A DNA stretch of 64,000 nt, taken from NCBI GenBank assembly GCA_016722945.1, contig JAEQMT010000038.1:62001-126000 (forward strand), given 5' to 3'. A model generated the notes under the pieces. It did no database searches and was not told the origin of the DNA. It saw only the letters and a list, made by a program, of their open reading frames with translations. Positions within the stretch are counted from its first letter, which is position 1, and the number at the start of each line of letters is the position of its first letter. Shown piece after piece: positions 8,640 to 18,600 of the stretch. The DNA is from Desulfofustis sp. PB-SRB1. Its GTDB lineage: Bacteria > Desulfobacterota > Desulfobulbia > Desulfobulbales > Desulfocapsaceae. Position numbers and translations under genes: made by a program.

Positions 8640-8801
8640 TGATTGCTTCGTAAAAACCCCAATTATGGTCATTGTGGAGTTGAACCAAAATATATAATCA
8701 ATTGAAACTACTGGATTCCCGCTGAAGCCTGCCCTTGAGTGTTGTTATCGAGGGCGGGAATGACGGCTGCAAGCAATTTTGAGCACTTTACGAGTTTATC
8801 A
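8640..8801. repeat. Family-1 MITE, copy A
   Basis: The left end reads TGATTGCTTCGTAAAAACC, the core GATTCCCGCTGAAGCCTGCC, and the right end TTTACGAGTTTATC, a decayed inverted copy of the left. AAGAC occurs on both outer sides, probably the rest of a target duplication. It sits at the 5' edge of the toxin remnant and replaces the toxin start. Confidence 0.75.
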
Positions 8802-8860
8802 AGACCACCTGCTTCGGCTTTACCGGTTGAGTCACGTTTATTCATCTTATTGAATAACAC

Positions 8861-8878
8861 TGCCAACTGTAGTTGGCA
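8861..8878. other. Perfect 8-bp inverted repeat
   Basis: TGCCAACTGTAGTTGGCA forms an 8-bp stem around two bases. It lies 84 bp beyond the end of the hybrid kinase gene. There is no T-run, so it is not a classical terminator; it may still stabilise the 3' end of the long operon or bind a protein. Confidence 0.45.
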
Positions 8879-8961
8879 ACACTGGAAGTACTTAGAGTTG
8901 CGCTGAGCGTAGCATCTTTCCTTTGTTTGTGATGTTTTCAATGCTCAATTGACCCTGTCCC

Positions 8962-10431
8962 TCACGCGGACACTATCTCATTGAGCGGGATGAGGAAGGT
9001 GAAAGTTGTGCCTTTGCCGAGGGTGCTGTCGACCTTGACGATTCCGTGGTGGCTTTCGACAATTGACTTGACCAGAGCAAGGCCCAGTCCGGTTCCCTGC
9101 TGGGTTCTGGTGTTTTCGTCCTTGACCCGGTAGAACCGGTTGAAAATACGCTCCAGATCTTCCGCCGGAATACCATAGCCGTTGTCGGCCACCGTGGTGT
9201 GCAGATACTCATTTTCCACCCGGCAGGTGACATCGATGGTACTGCCTCCGGGAGAATATTTGATACCGTTGGTGATCAAATTGGTGAGCACCTCTTCCAT
9301 GCCGCGTTTATTGGCAAAGACCCACGGCAAGGGAGAGTCGACATGTAACTCAATTGAGCTTTGCCGTTCAGCCGCCCCGGGACGATGGAAGGTGACCTGA
9401 TCGTTGAGTAAGGCCGCAAAATCGAGCTGTTCCTTCTCCCTGGTGATCAGCCCGGATTCGATCCTGGAGAGATCAAGCAGTTCCGAGACCATATCGCTCA
9501 GCCCCCCCATCTTCGCCATGGCCCGGGAAAGGATCTCCCGCTGTTTTTCAGTCACCTCCCCGGCCAGTCCGTCAAGCAGCACTTGCATCTGCATCATCAG
9601 GCTGTTCATCGGGCTGCGCACTTCGTGGCAGACCAGGGAGACGAAATCAGATTTGAGCTGATCAAGCTCCTTGAGCGCGGTGATATCGTTGAGCACCATT
9701 ATGGCGCCGATATTGACCCGGGTGCGATTGCGAAACGGGGTGCACTTCGTCCGGAAAAATCTCTTCTGCTCGCCCTCTCCCCAACTCAGTTCCTCTACCA
9801 GTTCAGTGAGCGCATCAGAGTCCATACCCAGTGCCTCGTCGATCATCGAAGGCAGGGTGTCGCCCACCGGCAGCTCATCGATGCGTTGACCGATAACCGA
9901 TTCGCCATGGTAGTCGATCATGTGCAGAAAGGCGGGATTGGCAAGCACCACCCGACGATCCCGGTCAAGGACGAGAACACCGTCAATGAGGCTGTTGACC
10001 AGCGTTTTCAGCCGTGAATTAGTGTCGGCGATATCCTGCAGAGCGCGGTTATACCTGATCGCCTTGGCCACCACGGTGCGAAGCTGATCGGGGGTGAACG
10101 GTTTGGGGATGAAGTCAAACGCCCCCTTTTTCATCGCTTCGATGGAGTGCTCCAACGTCGCATAACCGGTAATGACGATAACCACCGTATGTGGATGCTT
10201 TTCGCGAACAAAGGAGAGAACTTCCATGCCCGACAGCCCCGGCATCATCAGATCCACCAGGATGACGTCAAAATGCTCCCGCTGGATCATCGCCACCCCC
10301 TGGTCGCCGTCGACCGCCGTCGCCACTTCGGCCCCCTGCTCACTGAGGACCAGGGTGCACGCATCCCGTATCCGGGATTCATCGTCGACCACGAGGATTT
10401 TCGCCTGTTCCGTACTTTCAAACGGTGTCAT
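8962..10431 (-). CDS. Hybrid REC-PAS-histidine kinase
   Basis: This soluble 489-residue sensor kinase has an N-terminal receiver domain (ILVVDDESRIRD, phosphate acceptor in VILVDLMMPGLSG, conserved K in IPKPFTP, residues 10-125). A PAS domain follows (about 135-250), then a HisKA dimerisation domain with the H-box FVSLVCHEVRSPM (about 270) and an HATPase domain with NLITNGIKYSPGG, DNGYGIP and GTGLGLALVKS. It has no membrane span, so input probably comes through the receiver and the PAS ligand. It is the last gene of the long minus-strand run, 23 bp after another kinase, and may accept phosphate from it or from the receiver protein upstream. The signal is unknown. Confidence 0.88.
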   Translation of the reverse strand: MTPFESTEQAKILVVDDESRIRDACTLVLSEQGAEVATAVDGDQGVAMIQREHFDVILVDLMMPGLSGMEVLSFVREKHPHTVVIVITGYATLEHSIEAMKKGAFDFIPKPFTPDQLRTVVAKAIRYNRALQDIADTNSRLKTLVNSLIDGVLVLDRDRRVVLANPAFLHMIDYHGESVIGQRIDELPVGDTLPSMIDEALGMDSDALTELVEELSWGEGEQKRFFRTKCTPFRNRTRVNIGAIMVLNDITALKELDQLKSDFVSLVCHEVRSPMNSLMMQMQVLLDGLAGEVTEKQREILSRAMAKMGGLSDMVSELLDLSRIESGLITREKEQLDFAALLNDQVTFHRPGAAERQSSIELHVDSPLPWVFANKRGMEEVLTNLITNGIKYSPGGSTIDVTCRVENEYLHTTVADNGYGIPAEDLERIFNRFYRVKDENTRTQQGTGLGLALVKSIVESHHGIVKVDSTLGKGTTFTFLIPLNEIVSA

Positions 10432-10454
10432 ATCCGTTGCTCTCTATTTTTTGT

Positions 10455-11984
10455 TCAGCCGATGGAATCAAACAGTATCTCGTTGGACAAGGTGACCACC
10501 GGCAGTTCCAGGCAAATCGTCGTTCCCTGCTCTGAGGTCTCCCGCACATATATCCGGCCCTGATTTTCTTCCAAAACGCCATAGGCCATGGAGAGGCCCA
10601 GCCCCGTCCCCTTGCCGGGTTCCTTGGTGGTAAAGAACGGGTCAAAAATTTTTAAGACATCACTCTCGGGTATACCGCTGCCGGTATCGGTCACCGAGAG
10701 GATCGCCGTTTTTCTGTCCTTGGTAATGGAGGTCGCCAGGGTCAGGGTTCCCTGCTCTTCCATGGCATCCACCGAATTCATAATCAGGTTGATTACCACC
10801 TGGCAGATCTGGTTCTTGTCCGCCTTGATCAGCACCTCGTGATCGACCAAGTCCGGCACGATCCTGACGTTTTGAAAAAGCCTTTGATCGTGCAGCAGAC
10901 GAAGACTTTCGGAAACCAGCATATTGAGCGGGAAAACCTCCCGCGAAGGGCTCGACTGGCGGCTGTAGGCCAGCAGATTTTTAACGATGTCCTTGCAGCG
11001 GTTGGCGTCTTCGAGCACGTAATCGAGATTTTTACTGAGGGGATGATCCCGTTCGAGTTTTTCCCTGATGATGCTGCCATACATCAGTATGGAGGTAAGC
11101 GGGTTGTTGATCTCGTGCGCCACGCCGGCGGCAAGCCGGCCCAGCGAGGCCATCTTCTCGGTCTGCCCGATCTTCATCTGGCTTTCCCGCAGTTTCCGCT
11201 CCACCGCCAGTTTTTCTCTGAGATCGTTGAAGATCCCGGCGGTGGCAACCTCTTCGCCGCCTTCGTAGATGATGGCGGCGGTCATTTCCACCGGTATTTT
11301 TTCACCATGTTTGGAAATAATCTCAAGCTGAGTGATGGGCAGTTTTCCCCGGCGGCCAAGTTTTTCATCGCGCAGCATACTCATAATGTCGCGGGCCACG
11401 CCGGGCGGGTAAAAATCTTCGATGTTGACCTTGCGTATTTCCGTGCTCGAATAGCCGAAGAGCTCCTCCGCCGCTTCATTGGCCAGGATAATATCACCGT
11501 TTCGATCGGCCGCGATTATGCCGCTTACCGAACTTTGTACAACATTATCGATAAGCTGGCGCATATCGCTGTACATCTTTTCCAGACGTTTGACATTGGT
11601 CACGTCCCGGATGCTTTCGATGATGAAATCAACCTCACCGCGATCATCCAAAATCGGCGAGAATACCCGTTCTTCCCAGTGCTGTTCACCGTCTTCGACC
11701 GTCGCATGCAGCAGCACCGTCTGGCCATCTTTACGGGTAACCACCTGACAAAGCGGGCACTCTTCACCCTTGGTGCAGGGAAAACTTTGATGGGGAAAAT
11801 GGAGCTGGTTGATTTCCCGGCAGGTAGCACCGACCACCTCCTCTTCGAGCTCGCCGTGCCTGTCAAGAAAGCGGCGGTTGACCGCAATAATGGTTCCGTC
11901 CGGTGTAAGGATGCGGGTGGGAAAAGAGAGGCTGTCAAAAACCCGGAGACGCCAGTCGGATTTGTACGTTGCAGGACTACTCAT
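10455..11984 (-). CDS. PAS-containing sensor histidine kinase
   Basis: This soluble kinase of 509 residues has two PAS domains. The first contains a cysteine cluster [12 protein letters not shown] that could bind a metal or sense redox state; the second begins [17 protein letters not shown]. The HisKA H-box is [15 protein letters not shown], and the HATPase shows [17 protein letters not shown] and [14 protein letters not shown] place the start at the ATG at 11984, four bases after the stop of the ACT-like gene; the frame stays open further upstream but that stretch is the neighbour's coding sequence. The NtrB-type H-box suggests a partner NtrC-like or receiver protein, possibly the sigma-54 activator at 21.6 kb or the receiver at 13.2 kb. 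Confidence 0.88.
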   Translation of the reverse strand: MSSPATYKSDWRLRVFDSLSFPTRILTPDGTIIAVNRRFLDRHGELEEEVVGATCREINQLHFPHQSFPCTKGEECPLCQVVTRKDGQTVLLHATVEDGEQHWEERVFSPILDDRGEVDFIIESIRDVTNVKRLEKMYSDMRQLIDNVVQSSVSGIIAADRNGDIILANEAAEELFGYSSTEIRKVNIEDFYPPGVARDIMSMLRDEKLGRRGKLPITQLEIISKHGEKIPVEMTAAIIYEGGEEVATAGIFNDLREKLAVERKLRESQMKIGQTEKMASLGRLAAGVAHEINNPLTSILMYGSIIREKLERDHPLSKNLDYVLEDANRCKDIVKNLLAYSRQSSPSREVFPLNMLVSESLRLLHDQRLFQNVRIVPDLVDHEVLIKADKNQICQVVINLIMNSVDAMEEQGTLTLATSITKDRKTAILSVTDTGSGIPESDVLKIFDPFFTTKEPGKGTGLGLSMAYGVLEENQGRIYVRETSEQGTTICLELPVVTLSNEILFDSIG

Positions 11985-11988
11985 ACAA

Positions 11989-13107
11989 TCAGGTTTGCTC
12001 AACAGTGGATGAAGGTTGATTCCGGGTGGTTCGACACGAAGATCCGGGATCGCCGGAAGGCACCACAAAAACCTTTGCCAGCGCCCGGCCGGCAAGGCAG
12101 CCGACACCTTCACTGGTTACCAGATAAATGCTCGTTCCCGAGCAGTTCAAGCAGATAAACCCCACCTCGTCGCCGGCAAGGGTCGTCACCACCGTGTTGG
12201 CGACGCCGTGGCGATCCTGGAAATGGGGGCCGTGGAAATACAATACTTCCAGTACGGATTGCTCAACAACCTCCACCCCTGGTATCCGGGCCAATTCGTT
12301 CACGACTTCGGTGCTGAACGATCCCGCCTCCGGCGGCGCTACCAGCAACTGAAGAGCATAACGTTGAGGCCGACAAGAAGTCAGCGCCACCATGACGAAT
12401 GACCCCATGGATTCAGCCTCGGCCAGCCGCGAGGCTACTCGCGAAAGGGTGGCAGCGGGAAATGAGAGGCTGAGCGAGCGCACTCCGGTTTGCAGATGGG
12501 AGCCATAAATTTTGATGACCGATTCCCGGTATCTGGCCGCGGTCTCCACTTTTCGGCCTTGTGCACCGGCAACCTGAGCGTCGAACTCCGAGGGCTCATA
12601 TCTGAAGGGGCTGTGTCCCGCCGGCAAAACAAATATCCGCAGCAAGGACTCCGCCACCGCGTCCATCAACCGGTAGTCGGTGGTTATACAGAGTGCCGAC
12701 AACGATGTATAGGCGCTGTAGATGGGCAGATTGACCTGGGCCAGCCGGCTGAGCGCGGCAAAGACTACCCGGAGGTCGGAGCGATGGGGAAAGAGGGTCA
12801 CACTCCCCACCGTGCCGGGCGCCGTCATGCCATCATCCATCGGAGAAGAGCTGGAAGCGAGCAGGAGAGAGACAAGACGATGATCCCGCTCTTCGATACA
12901 AAAATCACCGTCAAACACGGGCGGACCTCCCATAAAGAGCTGGGTCAGATTGATATTGTTGGCGGCCAGGGTTCCCAGAACCCGCGCCCCGGCAGGTTCG
13001 CCACCATCTGCTGCAAATGCTACCCGGGTCTGGGGCTCGCTGAACTTAATGCCGCCCAGCATCATCTGATCGCCGAGATCAGGATTAGCTGGAAGATGGG
13101 CGGCCAT
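11989..13107 (-). CDS. ACT-like domain protein of unknown function
   Basis: This protein of up to 372 residues has no catalytic domain that I recognise. Two segments look like the regulatory ACT repeats of aspartokinase: RVAFAADGGEPAGARVLGTL followed by NNINLTQLFMG near the start, and SVTLFPHRSDLRVVFAALSR followed by IYSAYTSLSALCITTDY in the middle. A later region (SLSLSFPAATLSRVASRLAE) may hold two more. ACT domains bind amino acids or other small ligands, so it may be a ligand-sensing adaptor. It lies between a receiver protein and two kinases, four bases before the first kinase. The start is uncertain; ATGs at 13107 and 13065 are both possible. Confidence 0.5.
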   Translation of the reverse strand: MAAHLPANPDLGDQMMLGGIKFSEPQTRVAFAADGGEPAGARVLGTLAANNINLTQLFMGGPPVFDGDFCIEERDHRLVSLLLASSSSPMDDGMTAPGTVGSVTLFPHRSDLRVVFAALSRLAQVNLPIYSAYTSLSALCITTDYRLMDAVAESLLRIFVLPAGHSPFRYEPSEFDAQVAGAQGRKVETAARYRESVIKIYGSHLQTGVRSLSLSFPAATLSRVASRLAEAESMGSFVMVALTSCRPQRYALQLLVAPPEAGSFSTEVVNELARIPGVEVVEQSVLEVLYFHGPHFQDRHGVANTVVTTLAGDEVGFICLNCSGTSIYLVTSEGVGCLAGRALAKVFVVPSGDPGSSCRTTRNQPSSTVEQT

Positions 13108-13173
13108 CAGTCACGGATCAGCGAAGAGAAAACGGCCCGGTTCCCGCCGACAGTGAAGAACCGGGCGAAAAAC

Positions 13174-13557
13174 TCAGATAGTATCCCGGACTATTTCAAT
13201 GAGCTTGTTGAGGTCTATCGGTTTGGGGATATAGTCATCGGCCAGGGTGGTCTTTCCCCCCATGTGGGTATAATTGGTGGAATTTACCGCATCGGCGACG
13301 GCGGTAAGAAGGATGATGGGAATATCCTTGTACGCATCATCGTTCTTGAGCTCATCGCAGAGCTGGAAACCGTCTTTTCTCGGCATCATGACATCGAGAA
13401 TCATCAGGGCGGGGCGCTGTTCTTTTATCTTTTCAAATCCCTCGACCCCATCGTAGGCCTTGGCTACCCTGAAGTTTTCACTCTCCAGTTTCATGGCAAG
13501 CGCTTCCACCAGGTCGGTATCGTCGTCGACGACAAGTATCAATTGCTGATCGCTCAT
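13174..13557 (-). CDS. Single-domain response regulator (REC)
   Basis: This 127-residue stand-alone receiver has the acidic pocket VVDDDTD, the phosphate-accepting aspartate in MILDVMMPRKDGF, the switch threonine in ILLTAVAD and the conserved lysine in YIPKPIDLN. There is no output domain, so it probably acts in a phosphorelay or by binding another protein, in line with the two kinases downstream. The ATG at 13557 is preceded by a good ribosome site (AGAGGAG); an upstream in-frame start would add 15 residues with no such site. It follows metF by 60 bp on the same strand and probably links C1 metabolism genes with the signalling genes. Confidence 0.88.
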   Translation of the reverse strand: MSDQQLILVVDDDTDLVEALAMKLESENFRVAKAYDGVEGFEKIKEQRPALMILDVMMPRKDGFQLCDELKNDDAYKDIPIILLTAVADAVNSTNYTHMGGKTTLADDYIPKPIDLNKLIEIVRDTI

Positions 13558-13620
13558 GGGTGAACTCCTCTTGATTGTTCCGTAACCGTTGTCAGTTAAC
13601 ATCCTGTATTTTCCGCGGGC

Positions 13621-14547
13621 CTACACCTGTGGTCTTGGATAGAGCCCCGCCTGTTTGACGATTTCCTCGACCTTTTCTTCCCAGTCAATGGCCATGATGT
13701 GGAACCCGGCCACCCCCTCAACCTCCTTCAACCGTTCCATGGTCTCCAGGCAGATCTTGATTCCCTCAGCCGGCTGATCCTCTTTGGCGACACCGCTCAT
13801 CCGATCCACCAGCTCCTGGGGAACGTCCATGCCGGGTACCCTGTTTTTCATGTACTTTGCCGCCCCCACCGATTTCATCGGAGTAATGCCGGCCAGTATA
13901 TAACACTTCTCATGCAGCCCCATCTTCCGGACCCCTTCCATCCACTTCTCAAACTTCTCAATGTTGAAAATGCACTGAGTCTGAATGAAATCGGCGCCGG
14001 CGGCTATTTTTTTCGCCAGTCTCATGACGCGCAGTTCAAAGGGATCGGCAAACGGATTGGCGGCCGCCCCGATATACATCTTCGGCACCACGCCCTTGAT
14101 TTCGGCGCCGCCCTGAAATTTACCCTCGTCGCGCATGCCTTTGACCATCTGAATCAGCTGGATGGAATCGATGTCATGCACATTGGCAGCCATGGCGTGA
14201 TCGCCGAACTTGGTGTGATCGCCGGACAGACAGAGCATGGTGTCGATACCCAGGGCATAGGCGCCAAGGATATCGGCCTGCATCGCCAGCCGGTTCCGAT
14301 CCCGGGTCACCATCTGCAACAATGGGTTCATTCCCTGCTGCTTGACCAGCACCGAGCCGGCCAAACTGGACATCCGCACCACCGCCGTCTGATTGTCGGT
14401 GATATTGACCGCATCGACGACGCCTTCGAGATACTTCGCCTTATCCACCACCGTCTGGGCCGAGGCGCCGCGGGGAGGGCCGCACTCGGAAGTGACGGCA
14501 AGGTGACCGCCGGACAATACTTTTTCCAGATTGCTTTGAGTTTTCAT
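13621..14547 (-). CDS. metF: MetF-type methylenetetrahydrofolate reductase
   Basis: This protein of about 308 residues has the TIM-barrel fold of MetF enzymes, which reduce methylene-tetrahydrofolate to methyl-tetrahydrofolate using FAD. Recognisable blocks are VTSECGPPRGA at the N-terminus, VDAVNITDNQTAVVRMSSLA, the central RDRNRLAMQADILGAYALG with CLSGDHTKFGDH, and GADFIQTQCIFNIEKFEKW. The ATG at 14547 overlaps the stop of metV (ATGA), so the two are coupled. Together with MetV, MvhD and the Hdr proteins it resembles the MetVF-Hdr-MvhD complex of acetogens, in the methyl branch of the Wood-Ljungdahl pathway. The direction in vivo cannot be told from sequence. Confidence 0.92.
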   Translation of the reverse strand: MKTQSNLEKVLSGGHLAVTSECGPPRGASAQTVVDKAKYLEGVVDAVNITDNQTAVVRMSSLAGSVLVKQQGMNPLLQMVTRDRNRLAMQADILGAYALGIDTMLCLSGDHTKFGDHAMAANVHDIDSIQLIQMVKGMRDEGKFQGGAEIKGVVPKMYIGAAANPFADPFELRVMRLAKKIAAGADFIQTQCIFNIEKFEKWMEGVRKMGLHEKCYILAGITPMKSVGAAKYMKNRVPGMDVPQELVDRMSGVAKEDQPAEGIKICLETMERLKEVEGVAGFHIMAIDWEEKVEEIVKQAGLYPRPQV

Positions 14548-15212
14548 TCCGCTAAATCCTCCCTGACTATCTTGCGCGGTCCGCTGCCGCCACCTGCCCG
14601 CCAGTCTTTGGCGGGCATAATCTCGAGGTATTGGTCGGTGAGCCCAAGCGCCTTGAGCCGCTCCCAGATGAGGTGCCAGGCACATTCGACCTCATCTCCG
14701 ATCTCACAGACCCCGCTGACCGAACCGCCGCAGGGACCATTCATCAATTGTTTGGCGCACTTGGCAATGGGACAGATGCCGCCGGTCACCCCCAGCAGAC
14801 AGTCGCCGCAGCCCTGGCACCGTTCGGTCCAGACCCCGTGCCGATCAGAGCCGCCCATGAATTTGGTGTTGACGGCGGGAAACACCGGCTTGTCCTTAAA
14901 TCTGGTGGCCAATTGCTGAACACCGCAGCCACATGCCATGGACAGCACCGCATCGGCACTATCGATGATGGGGACAAGCTCTTCGACGTACTCGGGGTCG
15001 CACTGCCGCTCCAGGGTATGTTCCCGGATCTCGATGCTGGCGCCGTTTTTCAGCATACTCATCTGAATGCCGGAAGCGAGCACCCCGACCTCCTTTCTGC
15101 CACCTGCCGCACAGACCGTGACGCACTCGTTGCAGCCAAGCAGGAGAATGCGTTTGAACGGTTTGATGTAAGACAGTATCTCGTCAAGTGGTTTTCGTTC
15201 GGCTGTTATCAT
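14544..15212 (-). CDS. metV: MetV, zinc/iron-binding partner of MetF
   Basis: This 222-residue protein belongs to the family annotated as methylenetetrahydrofolate reductase C-terminal domain (MetV). It is cysteine-rich: LLLGCNECVTVCAAGG near the start, SMACGCGVQQLA in the middle, and ERCQGCGDCLLGVTGGICP with CAKQLMNGPCGG towards the end. The last block is typical of MetV and probably binds an iron-sulfur cluster or zinc. MetV is needed for methylene-THF reductase activity in acetogens and couples MetF to the electron-transfer subunits (family knowledge). It lies 48 bp after mvhD and overlaps metF by 4 bp. Confidence 0.92.
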   Translation of the reverse strand: MITAERKPLDEILSYIKPFKRILLLGCNECVTVCAAGGRKEVGVLASGIQMSMLKNGASIEIREHTLERQCDPEYVEELVPIIDSADAVLSMACGCGVQQLATRFKDKPVFPAVNTKFMGGSDRHGVWTERCQGCGDCLLGVTGGICPIAKCAKQLMNGPCGGSVSGVCEIGDEVECAWHLIWERLKALGLTDQYLEIMPAKDWRAGGGSGPRKIVREDLAE

Positions 15213-15260
15213 CGTTTTCTACTCTCCGTTATAAGTTCAATGTCAATCATCATTGCTGGA

Positions 15261-15680
15261 TCAGGCAGCCGCGGCCTTGATTGGACTCGGCCCCAGCTTG
15301 CGTATCTTTTCCGTCATTTCCGTGGCCACCCGGGCAAATCGCTCACCCATGCCGGCCGACATTTTGACCATCTCGAGCCGCTCCGGCTCGATGCCGATTT
15401 CCTCGAGATAGCCGCGCATATGGGCAACCTTTCTGGCAGCCTTGTCGTTGCCGTTCTTGAAGTGGCAGTCACCATCGAGACAGCCGGCCACATAGACGCC
15501 GTCCGCCCCTTTCTCAAAGGCCTTGGCAATATGCAGGGAATCGACCTTGCCGGAACACGGTACCCGGATAATTTTGACGTTGGCCGGATAGACAAGCCGC
15601 TGACTGCCGGCCATATCGGCAGCCGTGTAGGCACAATAGTGGCAGCAGAACGCCACGATTACAGGTTCAAAGTGTTCCAT
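15261..15680 (-). CDS. mvhD: MvhD/FlpD-type [2Fe-2S] electron-transfer subunit
   Basis: This small iron-sulfur protein of 139 residues passes electrons to HdrA in hydrogenase, formate dehydrogenase or MetVF complexes. Family motifs are FCCHYCAYTAADMAG at the N-terminus, IIRVPCSGKVDSLHIAKAFEKGADGV (read in parts) and VAGCLDGDCHFKNGN. The cysteines in CCHYC, PCSG, GC and DC are the usual cluster ligands. Its ATG shares a base with the stop of hdrA (TAATG), so expression is tightly coupled. In this operon it most likely joins the HdrA module to MetVF. Confidence 0.92.
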   Translation of the reverse strand: MEHFEPVIVAFCCHYCAYTAADMAGSQRLVYPANVKIIRVPCSGKVDSLHIAKAFEKGADGVYVAGCLDGDCHFKNGNDKAARKVAHMRGYLEEIGIEPERLEMVKMSAGMGERFARVATEMTEKIRKLGPSPIKAAAA

Positions 15681-18600
15681 TATGCCACCGCCTTCGCAAA
15701 GAGTTGTTCTATTTTGGCAAGCACCTGGTCGTCTTCGAACTGCAGCAGTTCAATGGCCTTAGCCGGACATTCGGCGGCGCACATGCCGCAACCGTGACAC
15801 CTGGCCGGATCGATTTCGGAGTAACCGTCGGCATTGATAAACGGCACATCGAAGGGGCAGGCTCTGACACAGATCAGACAGGATGCACACCGGGTGGAAT
15901 CGACTTTTGCCGTGACCGCGCCGAGATTGATCGCCTCGCGGGCGAGAATGGTCATTGCCCGGGACGCCACCGCCCGTGCCTGGGTCAAACTTTCGCCGAT
16001 GGTCTTCGGGGCATGGGCGGTGCCGGCGACAAAAAAGCCCGGCGTCGGCAGATCCACCGGCCGCAGCTTGACGTGATCTTCGAGAAAATAGCCGTCGTGG
16101 GTGCGCGGCAGTTTGAAGATCATGGCCAGTTCCTCGCTGCTATCGTCGGGGGCAACCAGCCCCGTGCTCAAACCGACGCAGTCGGCATTGACCTGAATCC
16201 GGCGCTCGAGAATGATATCGTGGTAGGTGACCGCAACCTGGTCGTCGGAAATTTCCACCCGCGGCGGCTCATCCTGATGATAGCGAACGAAGATGACCCC
16301 CTTTTCTCTCGCCTTCTGGAAATACTCTTCCTGAAAGCCATAGGTACGCATATCGCGATAAAGCACGAAAATCCGGGCCTCCGGATTCACTTCGAGAATA
16401 TGCAGCGCATTTTTCACCGCGTTTTGGCAGCAGATCCGCGAGCAGTTCGGGTTCTCCTCGGTGCGTGAGCCGACACACTGGATCATGACCACGTTGTCCC
16501 ATGCCTGGACCCGCTCAGGACCTTCATGGATGAGGTTTTGCAGCTCCAGCTGGGTTACCACCTTCTCACTTTTGCCCAGCCCGAAGAGATCGGGGCGATT
16601 GGGCACGGCCCCGGTGGCCAGAATGGTGACTCCATGCTCAATCCGGCGATAGAACATTTGCCTGCCCACCTGCATGCCGGTGGTAAACATCCCGGGCATA
16701 CCGGTGTGATCGACGATGATCCCGCCGGTTATTACCTCTATGAGTTCGTGTGCTCTGGTGCGCTCGATCAAATCGTTTACGAAACTTTTGATATCGTCGC
16801 CTTCCAGGGTGCGATGAAGCTGTGCGGCGATGCCGCCGAGCCGGACGCCCTGCTCCACCAGATATACCTTGAACCCCTGATCGGCGATCTCCAGGGCCGA
16901 GGTCATGCCGGCCACCCCGCCGCCGACCACCAGGACATTTTTGTTTATCGGCAGACTGTGTTCGGCCAGCGGGTGGGACTTGCGGACCGCGCCGACGGCC
17001 ATCTTGAGCAACTCCTCGGCCTTGTCTATGGCCCGCACCGGCTGATGGGAGTGTACCCAGGTTACCTGATCGCGGATATTGGCGAATTCCAGCAGATATT
17101 TATTGAGGCCCGCTTTTCTGATCAGATCCTGAAATTTCGATTCATGGGTGCGCGGTGAACAGCCGCCGATTACCACCCGGTTGATGTTCTGCTCCTCTAT
17201 GGTCTGGCGGATGTGAGCCATCGACTCGCGGCTGCAGCCGTGCCCGACACCCTCGGCCACCGCCACCCCCGCCAGCTTGGAAACCCGCTCTACCAGGGTG
17301 GTAACATCGATCACACCGCCGATATTTTCGCCGCAGTCACAGATAAAGACCCCGACCCGGGGCTCCTCGCCCACCACATTTTTTTCAGGTGGCAGGGCCG
17401 GCTCGCGTTCCCGTTCAATTTCCGGGACGGTTACGTCTTTGCCGGCCATGCAGGCGGCGGCACTGGCCTGAACCATGGTTTCAGGAATATCTTTGGGCCC
17501 CTGAAAGGTGCCGGCGACGTAGATACCCGGCCTCGAGGTCTCCACCTGGTTGAGGCCCGGGTTCACCGGGAAATTGGAATCATTTATTTCCAGATCAAAC
17601 ACGGACGCCAGCTCCCGCACCTCGTCACCGATTCTGAAACCGGTGGACAAGACGACCATGTCAAATTCTTCGGTGAGCAGCCTGGAGCTGTCGTCGGTGG
17701 TGTAGCCCAGTTCCATCCGTTCGGCACCGGGGGCACGCAGCACACTGTGCGGACGGCTGTGGATGAAACGCACACCAAACTCGTTCTTGGCCCGTTGATA
17801 ATAGCGCTCGTAATCCTTGCCGAAGGTGCGCATGTCCATATAGAAAATGGTGGTCTCGATATCCTCCTGGAACCGTTCCTTGGTGACCATGGCCTCCTTC
17901 AAGGCGAACATGCAGCAGGCGCCCGAGCAGTATGGGGCGGCCCCTTTCTGCAACCCCCGTGAGCCGATGCACTGAATCCAGGCCACTTTTTTCGGCTGTT
18001 TGCCGCTGGACGGACAGAGAAGGCGTCCCTGGGTGGGGCCCGAGGCCGACAGAATGCGTTCGTACTCGAGGCTGGTCACCACATCGGGATTGTCGGAATA
18101 CCCCAGATAGTCAAGTCCCGAGGGATCGAAGAGCGAGGCGCCGGGGGAGAGGACAATGGAGCTGCAGGCAATATCACCGGTGCTCCCCAGCTCGTCGGGA
18201 TTGATAGCACCGGCCGGACAGCACTGCACCAGTGCCGCCACATCGTCGCATTTACTCAGATCGACGGCATAAGCGTAGGGGGTGGCCTGCGGATAACGCA
18301 TACAGGTGGGGGCCCGATGATCGAGACCGGGAGTGAAGGTGACACAGTGGGGAAATTGTTTGAGACATTCACCGCAGCCGGTACATTTATCCAGATTTAT
18401 ATAGCGCGGCCGGGTGGCCAGCGACACGGTGAAATTGCCCTTCTCACCACGTACCCCGCGCACCTCGGTCATGGCCATCAGACTGATATGCTCCTGACGA
18501 TTCGACTCGGACAGATTGGGGGCCAGGGTACAGAGGTCGCAATTATTTGTCGGAAAGGTCCGGTCAAGCTGGGTCATCAGGCCGCCGATATTGTTGGCGC

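Noticed and set aside
8700-8760. CRISPR-like repeats
   Set aside because: The recurring GATTCCCGC...GCGGGAATGACG blocks are dispersed singly over the window and carry terminal inverted repeats; there is no array with spacers.
8708-8941. Minus-strand open frame of 77 codons
   Set aside because: It starts beyond and ends within MITE copy A and has no protein-like conservation.
10839-12158. Plus-strand open frame of 439 codons
   Set aside because: It is opposite the PAS kinase, whose H-box and ATP-binding motifs are intact.
14631-15797. Plus-strand open frame of 388 codons over metV and mvhD
   Set aside because: Both minus-strand genes carry their conserved cysteine motifs; the frame is a shadow.
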